This document shows positions 24,684 through 31,074 of a DNA stretch of 32,840 nucleotides, in pieces. The notes beneath the pieces are model-generated. The model was not told the DNA's origin. It ran no database searches and saw only the letters and a list, made by a program, of their open reading frames with translations. This DNA is from Amarobacter sp035326025. Its GTDB lineage: Bacteria; Chloroflexota; Dehalococcoidia; Tepidiformales; Tepidiformaceae. A program made the translations under genes and the position numbers. How positions within the stretch are numbered: the first letter of the stretch is position 1; every line of letters starts with the position of its first letter. The stretch covers positions 1 to 32,840 of the forward strand of contig DAOKYT010000025.1 in the NCBI GenBank assembly GCA_035326025.1. The letters are read 5' to 3'.

Positions 24684-25097
24684 ATGAAGGTCATCATCAT
24701 GGGCTGTGGAAGGCTTGGCTCACGAATCGCCGGGATACTCGACCGGCAGGGACACCACGTGACCATCATCGACGCGAACGAATCGGCGTTCCGGCGCCTC
24801 GGAGACTCGTTCGGAGGCGACCGGGTGGTGGGTAACGGCATGGACGCGGCGACCCTCGAGCGGGCGGGCATCGAGACGGCCGATGCGTTCATGGCTATCA
24901 CGCAGGGCGACAACCGCAACTACTTCGCGAGCCAGATGGCAAACGAGGTGTATCACGTGAAGCGCGTATTGTGCCGGGTGTACGACCCGGTGCGCGAAGA
25001 GATCTTCCGGGACCTGGGGCTCGAAACATTCAGCCCAACGAGCTACGGCGCCCAGATCATGGTCGACATGCTGATGCACGAGCCGGCGAGGAGGTAG
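24684..25097 (+). CDS. TrkA-N domain protein (K+ uptake regulator, short form)
   Basis: 137 residues, the NAD(H)-binding RCK/TrkA-N domain alone, without the C-terminal TrkA-C domain. The Rossmann motif is MGCGRLG (6-12), the beta-2 acidic residue is in VTIIDANE, and VVGNGMDAATLERAGIETADAFMAITQGDNRN is the conserved second half. Such proteins gate Trk/Ktr potassium transporters on the cytoplasmic side. The inner ATG is used because it starts at beta-1 (MKVIIMGCG). The next gene starts 4 bases later and encodes a full TrkA, so the two may form a hetero-assembly. No transporter subunit (TrkH/KtrB) is in the window. Confidence 0.9.
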   Translation: MKVIIMGCGRLGSRIAGILDRQGHHVTIIDANESAFRRLGDSFGGDRVVGNGMDAATLERAGIETADAFMAITQGDNRNYFASQMANEVYHVKRVLCRVYDPVREEIFRDLGLETFSPTSYGAQIMVDMLMHEPARR

Positions 25098-25101
25098 CGG
25101 A

Positions 25102-25776
25102 GTGTACATCCTGATCGCCGGCGGTGGGAAAGTCGGTTATCACCTTGCGGAAGAGCTGCTGAACGAGAACCACGAAGTGCTGGTCATCGAGCGCGACCCC
25201 GCGCGGGCCGCTCAGATACGTGACGAACTCAGCGGGAACGTGCTCACCGGCGACAGTTGCGAAGCAACGACGCTCGACCTGGCGGGAGTCTCCCGTGCCG
25301 ACCTTGTCGCGGCGGTCACGGGAGACGACGAGGACAACCTGGTGATCTGCGACATCGCCCGCTACCGGGGAGTGGCCCGGACGATTGCGCGGATCAACAA
25401 CCCGCGAAACGAACTGCTGTTCCGGAAGCGCGGCATCGAGACCACGATCTCCGCCACGCAGGCGGTGCTGGCGCAGATCGAGCAAGAGTTGCCAACGCAG
25501 CTGATGATCCCGCTCCTGCAGCTCCACAGCGGCCTCGAGCTGGTCGAAATCAAGCTCCCGGAGACCTCGCCAGTGGCGGGGCGCTCCGTGCGGGAGGTAC
25601 TCCTGCCGGCGGAGTCGCTCATCTCCCTCATCGTCGACCCGGGTGGGGTGCCACGCATGCCGAGCGGCGATACCCGGCTGAACGCTGGCGATGCGCTCGT
25701 GGTCGTGAGCCGCAAGGAGAGCCTCCAGATGTTGCGCGAGCAGCTCATCGGCTCGACGCACGGCCTGGATACCTGA
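25102..25776 (+). CDS. trkA: TrkA-family K+ uptake regulator (TrkA-N plus TrkA-C)
   Basis: 224 residues. The TrkA-N domain (1-~125) starts IAGGGKVGYHLAEELL (5-20) and carries the ERD acidic turn at strand 2. It continues LTGDSCEATTLDLAGVSRADLVAAVTGDDEDN. The TrkA-C domain (~140-224) has ELVEIKLPETSPVAGRSVREVLLPAESLISLIV and the Asp-Gly-type end RLNAGDALVVVSRKESL. It is the cytosolic NAD-binding regulatory subunit of a potassium transporter. Start GTG at 25102, preceded by AGGAGG and 4 bases after the short TrkA-N gene, so both are translated together. Followed 3 bases later by pheA, likely the same transcript. Confidence 0.93.
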   Translation: MYILIAGGGKVGYHLAEELLNENHEVLVIERDPARAAQIRDELSGNVLTGDSCEATTLDLAGVSRADLVAAVTGDDEDNLVICDIARYRGVARTIARINNPRNELLFRKRGIETTISATQAVLAQIEQELPTQLMIPLLQLHSGLELVEIKLPETSPVAGRSVREVLLPAESLISLIVDPGGVPRMPSGDTRLNAGDALVVVSRKESLQMLREQLIGSTHGLDT

Positions 25777-25779
25777 GCG

Positions 25780-26598
25780 ATGACCCGGCTCGCGTTTCTT
25801 GGGCCACCAGGCACCTGGGGCGAAATGGCGGCCATGAAGTTCGACCCCAACGCGGAGTTGTTGCCGTTCCCTTCGCACGCGGCTGTCGCGGTGGCGGTGG
25901 AGTCGGGGATGGCCGACGCCGGGGTCGTCGCGATCGAGAACTCGATCAACGGGTCGGTGCAAGAGACGCTCGACATCCTGATTCACGAGACGAGCCTGCA
26001 GATCCAGGCCGAACTGCTGTTGCCCATCGAACACAACCTGGTGGCGCCCCCGGGCACCCGGGCCGACCAGGTGAAGGTCATCTTTTCGCATCCCCAGGCG
26101 CTGGGGCAGTGCCGGAAGTTCCTCGAGCGGTGCTTTCCGAAGGCCCAGGCCGAGGCGGCGCTCTCGACCACGGAGGCGGTGCAACTGGCGATGCGGCGCC
26201 CGGGTGACGCCGCGGCGATCGCCACCGAGAGGGCGGCCCAGCTGGAGGGTGCCGAGATCATCGCGCGAAACATCCAGGACACCGACCGGAACGTGACGCG
26301 GTTCCTGGTGCTCGGCAGGGGGAACCCGGCGCCCACGGGGCGTGACCGCACCTCGATTGCCTTCACCTTCGCGGAGGACCGGCCGGGTGCGCTGGCGGGC
26401 GTGCTGGTGGCGTTCGCCGAGGCGAACATCAACTGCACGAAGATCGAAAGCCGCCCGACCAAGGCGACCTTTGGAGAGTACGTGTTCCTCATCGACTTCG
26501 AAGGGCACCAGGACGACGCGAAGTGCCGGGCCGTGCTCGAGCGCATCCGCCCGCTCTGCGATGAGCTGAAAGTGTTCGGAAGCTACCCGCGAGCCTGA
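25780..26598 (+). CDS. pheA: Prephenate dehydratase with ACT domain
   Basis: Converts prephenate to phenylpyruvate in phenylalanine synthesis; cytosolic. 272 residues, a monofunctional (no chorismate mutase) type. The N-terminal periplasmic-binding-like fold has LAFLGPPGTWGEMAA (4-18), IENSINGSVQETLD (52-65) and the catalytic TRF at T173-F175 in DTDRNVTRF. The ACT domain (~191-265) shows RPGALAGVLVAFAEANINCTKIESRPTK; the ESRP element at 223-226 and the GAL element form the phenylalanine site, so feedback inhibition is expected. Start ATG directly after the trkA stop. Its 3' end overlaps the end of the convergent DNA glycosylase gene by 16 bases. Confidence 0.96.
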   Translation: MTRLAFLGPPGTWGEMAAMKFDPNAELLPFPSHAAVAVAVESGMADAGVVAIENSINGSVQETLDILIHETSLQIQAELLLPIEHNLVAPPGTRADQVKVIFSHPQALGQCRKFLERCFPKAQAEAALSTTEAVQLAMRRPGDAAAIATERAAQLEGAEIIARNIQDTDRNVTRFLVLGRGNPAPTGRDRTSIAFTFAEDRPGALAGVLVAFAEANINCTKIESRPTKATFGEYVFLIDFEGHQDDAKCRAVLERIRPLCDELKVFGSYPRA

Positions 26599-27302
26599 GG
26601 GGCCAGCCCGCCGGGTCCCGGGAACGGGCAGCAGTCCCGCAGCTGGCACTCGCCACAGCGTGGCGCCCGCTTCAGGCACAGGTGCTTGCAGTGCAGCACC
26701 ACGAGCGCATGGTAGCGGGCGAAGAGGTCGCGCTGGCTCTCGGGATGGGCGGATGCATGGGCTTCGCGTACGAGGGCATGGAGCATCCAGCGCTGCCACT
26801 CGTCATAGCTCTCTGAACCGGGGCCAAGCCCGAGGCGGCCGAACAGGCGCATGGTATAGGCATCGATGGCGAGCGCGGGCATGCGGGCGGCGTAGCAGAC
26901 GATGCAGTCAGCCGTTTCGGGGCCGATGCCCCACGTTGCGAGCAGGCGGCCGCGCAGGACGGGCGCATCGACCGAGAAGAGCGCACCGAGGCCCCCCTCG
27001 GATTCGGCAAGACCGAGGAAGGCGCGCAGCTTGCGGGCCTTCTGGCGGTACTGGCCACTGGGGCGGACCAGCTCCTCGAGTTCTGCTTCGGAGAGCGCAG
27101 CCATGACCTGCGGGTCGAGGGCGCCGGCGGCGCGCAATCGTTCGAGCGCGCGTTCGGCGTTGGTCCACATCGTGTTCTGCACCAGTATGGCCCCGGCGCA
27201 TACTTCGAAGGGATCGGCATCGGGCCACCAGTGCCAGCCGCGCCAGGCGTGCATGCGGTCGAGGGCGGCATAGACATCGAGGAGAGACGGAGGTGCATTC
27301 AT
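26583..27302 (-). CDS. HhH-GPD DNA glycosylase with iron-sulfur cluster (endonuclease III-related)
   Basis: Base-excision repair glycosylase, 239 residues. The helix-hairpin-helix is TWGIGPETADCI (123-134), followed by the Gly/Pro loop and catalytic Asp D147 in IDAYTMRLF. Four cysteines in C-x6-C-x2-C-x5-C spacing (C209, C216, C219, C225) form the [4Fe-4S] cluster. At the position of the catalytic lysine of bifunctional EndoIII there is Glu (E129), so it should be a monofunctional glycosylase without AP-lyase activity, like the EndoIII-related COG2231 group that contains MagIII (3-methyladenine). This fits the GIGPETAD and DAYT motifs. The start overlaps the EamA gene stop (ATGA), so the two form an operon; the 3' end overlaps pheA. 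Confidence 0.92.
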   Translation of the reverse strand: MNAPPSLLDVYAALDRMHAWRGWHWWPDADPFEVCAGAILVQNTMWTNAERALERLRAAGALDPQVMAALSEAELEELVRPSGQYRQKARKLRAFLGLAESEGGLGALFSVDAPVLRGRLLATWGIGPETADCIVCYAARMPALAIDAYTMRLFGRLGLGPGSESYDEWQRWMLHALVREAHASAHPESQRDLFARYHALVVLHCKHLCLKRAPRCGECQLRDCCPFPGPGGLAPQARG

Positions 27303-28240
27303 ATGTCGGCGGGGAGCACGGCCAGGCTGGCATCGGCCCGGCCGCGCTCGCTCAGGACGGTCCGCACGGTGACAGCGGCAACGATGATGGCGCCACCCAG
27401 CACCGCCCACCAGCCGGGGGCTTCGCCCAGGAAGATGAACACCCAGACGGGGTTGAGCACCGGTTCGAGCATGCCGATGAGGGATGCCTCGAGTGCCTCC
27501 ACGTGAGCGACACCGAACCCGAACAACAGGTAGGCGAACCCGATCTGGACGACGCCGAGGAAGGCAAGGCCGAAGAAGTCCCGCACATCAGGCGTGAAGG
27601 GTTCGGCCGAGCCCCGGGCCAGATTCACCGCGACGAGGCCAGCGACGAGGAGGATGTTGCCGAGCATCATCGCCTCTGGGCGGGTGGCGGGTGTACAGGA
27701 CGGCGCGCGCAGGAGGGTGAACATGGCCGCGAGCGAGACACCGGAGAGCACGGCGAGCACGTTGCCCCCAAGGGCATCGGCTTCGAGGCGGCCGACGAAG
27801 AACAGCCCCATGCCGCCGAAGGCGACCGCCACGGTGGCGAGGTCGATGCGGGTCGCCCGTTCGCCGAGAAAGAGCGCACCCGTGACGAGTAGATAGAGCG
27901 GGGCGGTGTACTGGAGAAAGATGGCGTTGGCGGCGGTGGTGAGCTTGGTAGCGGAAACGAACATCACCAGGGTGAGCGCGTAGCTGACGGCGATGGCCCA
28001 GGTGATGCGGTTGCTACGCCAGGGCGCGCGAATGGCCGGCCGGGCAACGACATACATGGTGATGCCGGCCAGGAGCGAGCGCCACATGGTGACACCGAGG
28101 GCATCGAGGGACACCCACTTGATGAAAAGGCCCCCGGTGCTCCAGAGGACGGCCGCGCCAAGCACCGCGAGCAACCCCTGGCGATGAGGGGAAAGCGCGC
28201 CAAACGCGGCGCGGGTGCCGGCGAATGCCGGGGTGTTCAC
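27299..28240 (-). CDS. EamA/DMT-family transporter
   Basis: 313 residues from the GTG at 28240. Two tandem EamA repeats of five membrane helices each: repeat 1 VLGAAVLWSTGGLFIKWV to ITLATVAVAFGGMGLFFVG-type helices, repeat 2 NVLAVLSGVSLAAMFTLL to AVLGGAIIVAAVTVRTVL. The second repeat ends with the diagnostic ASLIGMLEPVLNPVWVFIFLGE. These are metabolite/amino-acid exporters or uptake carriers of the cytoplasmic membrane; the substrate cannot be assigned. The last codon and stop overlap the glycosylase ATG. The start lacks a clear ribosome binding site, so the position is approximate, although the first hydrophobic helix starts about 20 residues in, as is usual. Confidence 0.92.
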   Translation of the reverse strand: MNTPAFAGTRAAFGALSPHRQGLLAVLGAAVLWSTGGLFIKWVSLDALGVTMWRSLLAGITMYVVARPAIRAPWRSNRITWAIAVSYALTLVMFVSATKLTTAANAIFLQYTAPLYLLVTGALFLGERATRIDLATVAVAFGGMGLFFVGRLEADALGGNVLAVLSGVSLAAMFTLLRAPSCTPATRPEAMMLGNILLVAGLVAVNLARGSAEPFTPDVRDFFGLAFLGVVQIGFAYLLFGFGVAHVEALEASLIGMLEPVLNPVWVFIFLGEAPGWWAVLGGAIIVAAVTVRTVLSERGRADASLAVLPADI

Positions 28241-28273
28241 GTTGGGGAGTGTGCCGCCGCCGGGCGCTGGCGG

Positions 28274-28498
28274 CTAGCGGCGGACGGGGTTGCCGTCCTT
28301 GTCGTACAGGATTTCCTCGGTGCCGAACCTGCGGTCGAGGTAGATGTAGCCGATGAGGGCGACCAGGCCCCCGGCGGCGCCGATGGTGATGCCCAGGAAC
28401 ACGGCATCGGCATCGAAGCGGACGAACAGGTAGACCAGGGCGGTGACGATGAAGCCGATGAGAAACGCGTTGAGGTAGCGGCGCAGGGCTTTGAACAT
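28274..28498 (-). CDS. Small two-helix membrane protein
   Basis: 74 residues. A basic start (MFKALRRYLNA), two hydrophobic helices at about 12-28 (FLIGFIVTALVYLFVRF) and 31-53 (AVFLGITIGAAGGLVALIGYIYL), then a polar tail DRRFGTEEILYDKDGNPVRR that should face the cytoplasm. No family recognised. It lies upstream of the EamA gene with 33 bases between, so probably the same transcript. AATACT at 28506-28511 (minus strand) lies 7 bases before the ATG and could be a leaderless -10. No ribosome binding site is visible. Confidence 0.7.
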   Translation of the reverse strand: MFKALRRYLNAFLIGFIVTALVYLFVRFDADAVFLGITIGAAGGLVALIGYIYLDRRFGTEEILYDKDGNPVRR

Positions 28499-28505
28499 GG
28501 GCCGG

Positions 28506-28511
28506 AGTATT
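28506..28511 (-). promoter_or_regulatory. Possible -10 box of the 74-residue membrane protein
   Basis: On the minus strand AATACT is followed by seven bases (CCGGCCC) and the ATG. It deviates at the first base from TANNNT, so support comes mostly from the spacing. Confidence 0.3.
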
Positions 28512-28539
28512 CAGCGCGGGGGAGCGCCTGTAAAGAGGG

Positions 28540-28607
28540 TCACGTGGATGGGACGAACTTCCGCTCGAGGGCCACCACTTCGTCGATGATGTGGCGGTAG
28601 CGGCTGT
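28540..28607 (-). pseudogene. 3' end remnant of a DUF402 gene (left side of the insertion)
   Basis: On the minus strand this reads SRYRHIIDEVVALERKFVPST and a stop codon, colinear with the C-terminus of the DUF402 protein encoded at 29713-30258 (SRYRHIIDEVVALERRYVRSCV). It has no upstream part; the reading frame is lost at 28608. It is best explained as the original 3' end of the DUF402 gene, separated from the rest by an insertion. Confidence 0.7.
28565..28606. repeat. Direct repeat, left copy (putative attachment site)
   Basis: 42 bases that recur at 29741-29782 with 40 identities; the last 30 bases are identical. It lies in the same orientation and inside the DUF402 coding sequence, at its 3' end, which is the usual place for an integrase attachment site. 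Confidence 0.75.
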
Positions 28608-28697
28608 TAGCACGGTGGCGGGGAATCCGGGACGAGATCGAAAGTAGGCGCAGTTATCGGCTGTGCTAGTGCCTCTTCGGACGAACCGCGACTACAC

Positions 28698-29201
28698 TCA
28701 CTGCCCGCTCACTGCCACCGTCCAGAATCCGCCGGGCCCGTTCCAGACTAGTACCCAGTCTCGTAGGGTATTGCGCCCGATCAGGCAAATGAGCGGCTGC
28801 GGCGGTTGGATGGGAATGACTTGCCCCGACAAGTTCGAGCCGACCACCATCTGGAGTTCGAGATTCCAGCCTGCCGTCGGGAAATGAACTCGGGCAGCGT
28901 AGACATTTTGGACTGTCGGCCCGTTCGCCGTGCCCATGTTCACCGTGTTGACCGGTGTGAGTCCGAGCGTCGTCAGCGCCGGTTCATGGATCGCGGTCAG
29001 TGTGGCTCCCGTGTCAATGATGGCGAGCCCAATCTGCGGGGCTGGGATTGGTCGGCCCGCTTGGGCCAACGTGTCGGCTATGACAGTGGGAACGTGCACT
29101 TCGATCGGGAAGTACGCGCCGGCCACGACCAGCCCATCGGGGTGGATGGGCACCGGCCCCGGCGTGGCGGTCATGAAATGGTTGTAAATGGAGATGGCCA
29201 T
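28698..29201 (-). CDS. Retropepsin-like aspartic protease
   Basis: 167 residues, clan AA (single-domain, retropepsin-type) aspartic protease, expected to work as a homodimer. The catalytic motif is AIIDTGATLTAI with D63-T64-G65-A66. The second hallmark is CLIGRNTLRDWVLVWNG (139-155), the Leu/Ile-Gly region that forms the hydrophobic floor. There is no signal peptide, so it is cytosolic. The segment between (residues 80-130) has beta-rich VNTVNMGTANGPTVQNVYAARVHF, typical of retropepsins. The ATG directly follows the stop of the small upstream gene (TAGATG), so the two are translationally coupled. Base composition is clearly more A+T-rich than the flanking genes, and the gene lies between the direct repeats, so it was probably acquired horizontally. 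Target unknown. Confidence 0.85.
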   Translation of the reverse strand: MAISIYNHFMTATPGPVPIHPDGLVVAGAYFPIEVHVPTVIADTLAQAGRPIPAPQIGLAIIDTGATLTAIHEPALTTLGLTPVNTVNMGTANGPTVQNVYAARVHFPTAGWNLELQMVVGSNLSGQVIPIQPPQPLICLIGRNTLRDWVLVWNGPGGFWTVAVSGQ

Positions 29202-29495
29202 CTACGGCGTGGAGAACAGGAGACCAGCGTTGAGGGCAGGAAGGAGGATAGGAGTGTCCTCGGGAGTAATCTGTCGCACCATGAACTGCGACAAGCCGTG
29301 TCTATGCACCCCGGCCTCGAAGGCCTCCGCGAACGTTGTGAAGACCCCGTCAACAGTGTCGCCCTTGATGAGCACGAACTGCCCCTCGTGGGTCTGGACG
29401 AGAGCTGCGCGCACAGCCTCGAACCGGCGGGCCTCAGTCTCAAGTGCCAATGGAGGAGCCTCCTGCCATGTGTTTGGGATCTTACATCCTACCAT
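29202..29495 (-). CDS. Small protein of unknown function, partner of the retropepsin
   Basis: 97 residues from the ATG at 29495, or 82 from the TTG at 29450. The TTG is attractive because AGGAGG (29459-29464) lies 8 bases upstream and it excludes a poorly structured start (VGCKIPNTWQEAPP). The core reads GQFVLIKGDTVDGVFTTFAEAFEAGVHRHGLSQFMVRQI, a beta-beta-alpha-beta pattern resembling the DUF5678 group; I recall small proteins of this type beside retropepsin-like proteases, but this is recollection and not verified here. Stop and protease ATG are adjacent (TAGATG). Possible TTGACT/TTGACG -35 boxes lie at 29513-29523 (minus), with TAGGAT at 29486-29491. Confidence 0.7.
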   Translation of the reverse strand: MVGCKIPNTWQEAPPLALETEARRFEAVRAALVQTHEGQFVLIKGDTVDGVFTTFAEAFEAGVHRHGLSQFMVRQITPEDTPILLPALNAGLLFSTP

Positions 29496-29552
29496 GTAGG
29501 TCGGCGTTCGAACGTCAAGTCAACAATCTCGGCCCGGACGGGGGAAGTCACT

Positions 29553-29712
29553 TTAGACAATCAGATACAGGATCCGCTGGCAGGCCATCGAGGCAGCCAC
29601 GAGGGCGTCTACCTTCTTGGGGTGGGTCTGCTTCACGATCCGCAGGGTGCTGTCATCCCGGGACGGTTTGATGCCGCGGCCAACGCGAGCGCTCGACGCA
29701 GGGCCCTTTCCG
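29553..29712 (-). pseudogene. Probable C-terminal fragment of a phage terminase large subunit
   Basis: On the minus strand a frame ending at 29553 reads ARVGRGIKPSRDDSTLRIVK followed by QTHPKKVDALVAASMACQRI and a short tail LYLIV. The HPKKVDALVAASMA pattern matches the conserved C-terminal helix of phage TerL proteins (K-x-D-A-x-V-A-x-x-M-A). There is no N-terminal ATPase part: upstream the frame runs into the DUF402 junction. It is therefore a remnant. The assignment rests on about 25 residues only. Confidence 0.4.
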
Positions 29713-30258
29713 TCATACGCAGCTTCGGACGTACCGCCGTTCGAGGGCGACGACTTCGTCGATGATGTGGCGGTAGCGGCTGAAGACCTGGCGGGCGGCT
29801 TCGTTCGCGCGTTCGACGTCATTCGCGCTGAGGGCGCCCGAGGTGGCGAGCGCTTCGAGTTCGTCGCGGTCTTCCTCGATCAGGGTGCCATCGGGGAGCG
29901 CCCACCAGTCGAGCGCGAGGTCGCGGTAGCGGACCTCATCCGCGGTGATGCGCACAGCGGTCACGGCATCGAATCGGTGCGCGATGAGCGCGCCACCGGG
30001 ACCGAGCCAGCGGTAGACGTTGTAGGGACGGCGGGCCCAGAAGTACCCGTAGGACACCGAGCCGGGAGGGACGACGACCGGCAGGTTGGGCGGGCCGCCG
30101 CCCTGTTGCATCAGGAAGCGGACGATGACGAGGCGCGGGTCGCGGTGCACCAGGCTCGTGGTGTAGGCCAGTTCCGTGCCGTCGGGCTTAACCTTGACCT
30201 CACGATAGCTGCGGCCGGTCGCGGAGGGTCGCCCCGGCGGAGTATCCTTCAGGCGCAT
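29713..30258 (-). CDS. DUF402 domain protein, 3' end probably replaced by an insertion
   Basis: 181 residues. The DUF402 domain (residues ~65-150) is recognised from VSYGYFWARRPYNVYRWLGPGG, a core strand pair DEVRYRDLALDWWALPDGT and the acidic LIEEDRDELEALATSGALSANDVERA, the family's metal/phosphate-binding region (DUF402 proteins include nucleotide phosphatase-like members). The last residues (ERRYVRSCV) differ from the homologous remnant at 28540-28607 (ERKFVPST), which shows that the end was changed by an insertion at the direct repeat. The N-terminus is Lys/Arg-rich. The ATG at 30258 is 27 bases from the divergent enoyl-CoA hydratase start. Likely still functional, since only the last few residues are altered. 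Confidence 0.85.
   Translation of the reverse strand: MRLKDTPPGRPSATGRSYREVKVKPDGTELAYTTSLVHRDPRLVIVRFLMQQGGGPPNLPVVVPPGSVSYGYFWARRPYNVYRWLGPGGALIAHRFDAVTAVRITADEVRYRDLALDWWALPDGTLIEEDRDELEALATSGALSANDVERANEAARQVFSRYRHIIDEVVALERRYVRSCV
29741..29782. repeat. Direct repeat, right copy (putative attachment site)
   Basis: Second copy of the 42-base repeat at 28565-28606, 40 of 42 identical, same orientation. The two copies are 1176 bases apart, enclosing the retropepsin pair and the terminase fragment. Confidence 0.75.
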
Positions 30259-30285
30259 CGAACTCGCCCGGAACGAGGTGGCATC

Positions 30286-31074
30286 ATGGCGGATCTTTCC
30301 TTCCAGAACATCATCTACGAGAAGAAGGGCGCCGTCGCGGTGCTCACCATCAACCGCGAGCCGCAACTCAACGCCATCAACGCGCAGACATCGAGCGAGA
30401 TGTACCGGGCCTGGGAGGATTTCCGCGACGACGACAACCTGCGCGTCGCGATCCTCACCGGCATGGGCCAGAAGTCGTTCTCGACCGGCATGGACCTGGT
30501 GGCTACAGCGAAGGGGGAGAACCAGTTCGAAGGCGGACGGCCAGTCCCGTTCGGCGGATTCACCAAGCGGATGCCGATCTACAAGCCGATCATCGCCGCG
30601 ATCAATGGCTTTTGCCTTGCGGGTGGGATGGAACTCGCCCTGGCGTGCGACATCCGCATCTGCACGCCGGAGGCCCGCTTTGGATTGCCGGAGGTGCGCT
30701 GGGCGATCATGCCGGGGGCCGGCGGGACGCAGCGGATGCCAAGGGCGATCCCGCAGGCGTGGGCGAACTACCTGATCCTCACCGCCGAGCAGATGGATGC
30801 CGAGACCGCGCTGCGCGCCGGCCTGGTCTCGCACATTGTCCCGAAAGACGAGCTGATGGACCGCGCGCACCAGATCGCGAACACGATCTGTGAGCGCGGG
30901 CCGCTGGCGGTGCGGGCGGCGAAGGAAGCCATCAGCCGCGGCCTCGATATGCCGCTCGACCACGGGCTCGCCCTCGAAGACCTGCTGCTGGGCAGGCTGA
31001 TGGCGACGCAGGACGCGAAGGAAGGCCCGCGCGCCTTCGCCGAAAAACGCAAGCCGGAATACCAGGGCAGGTAA
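30286..31074 (+). CDS. Enoyl-CoA hydratase/isomerase
   Basis: 262 residues, crotonase fold with both catalytic Glu: E116 in AGGMELALACD (rat E144) and E136 in GLPEVRW (rat E164), exactly 20 residues apart as in the canonical enzyme. The MPGAGGTQR turn and the C-terminal FAEKRKPEYQGR (typical of true hydratases) are present. It should hydrate trans-2-enoyl-CoA in fatty-acid or branched-chain degradation; cytosolic hexamer. GAGGTGG (30275-30281) gives a good ribosome binding site for the ATG at 30286. TATCCT at 30243-30248 could be its -10. The TAA overlaps the ATG of the lipoprotein gene (TAATG), so the two are coupled, although a functional link is not obvious. Confidence 0.95.
   Translation: MADLSFQNIIYEKKGAVAVLTINREPQLNAINAQTSSEMYRAWEDFRDDDNLRVAILTGMGQKSFSTGMDLVATAKGENQFEGGRPVPFGGFTKRMPIYKPIIAAINGFCLAGGMELALACDIRICTPEARFGLPEVRWAIMPGAGGTQRMPRAIPQAWANYLILTAEQMDAETALRAGLVSHIVPKDELMDRAHQIANTICERGPLAVRAAKEAISRGLDMPLDHGLALEDLLLGRLMATQDAKEGPRAFAEKRKPEYQGR

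Larger units (their letters stand above)
28607..29740. mobile_element. Decayed integrative element between direct repeats
   Basis: About 1.1 kb of visibly more A+T-rich DNA between two 42-base direct repeats, inserted in the 3' end of a DUF402 gene. It holds the retropepsin pair, a terminase-like fragment and no integrase or recombinase, so it looks like the worn-down remains of a prophage or satellite. The boundaries are inferred from the repeats. Confidence 0.55.
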
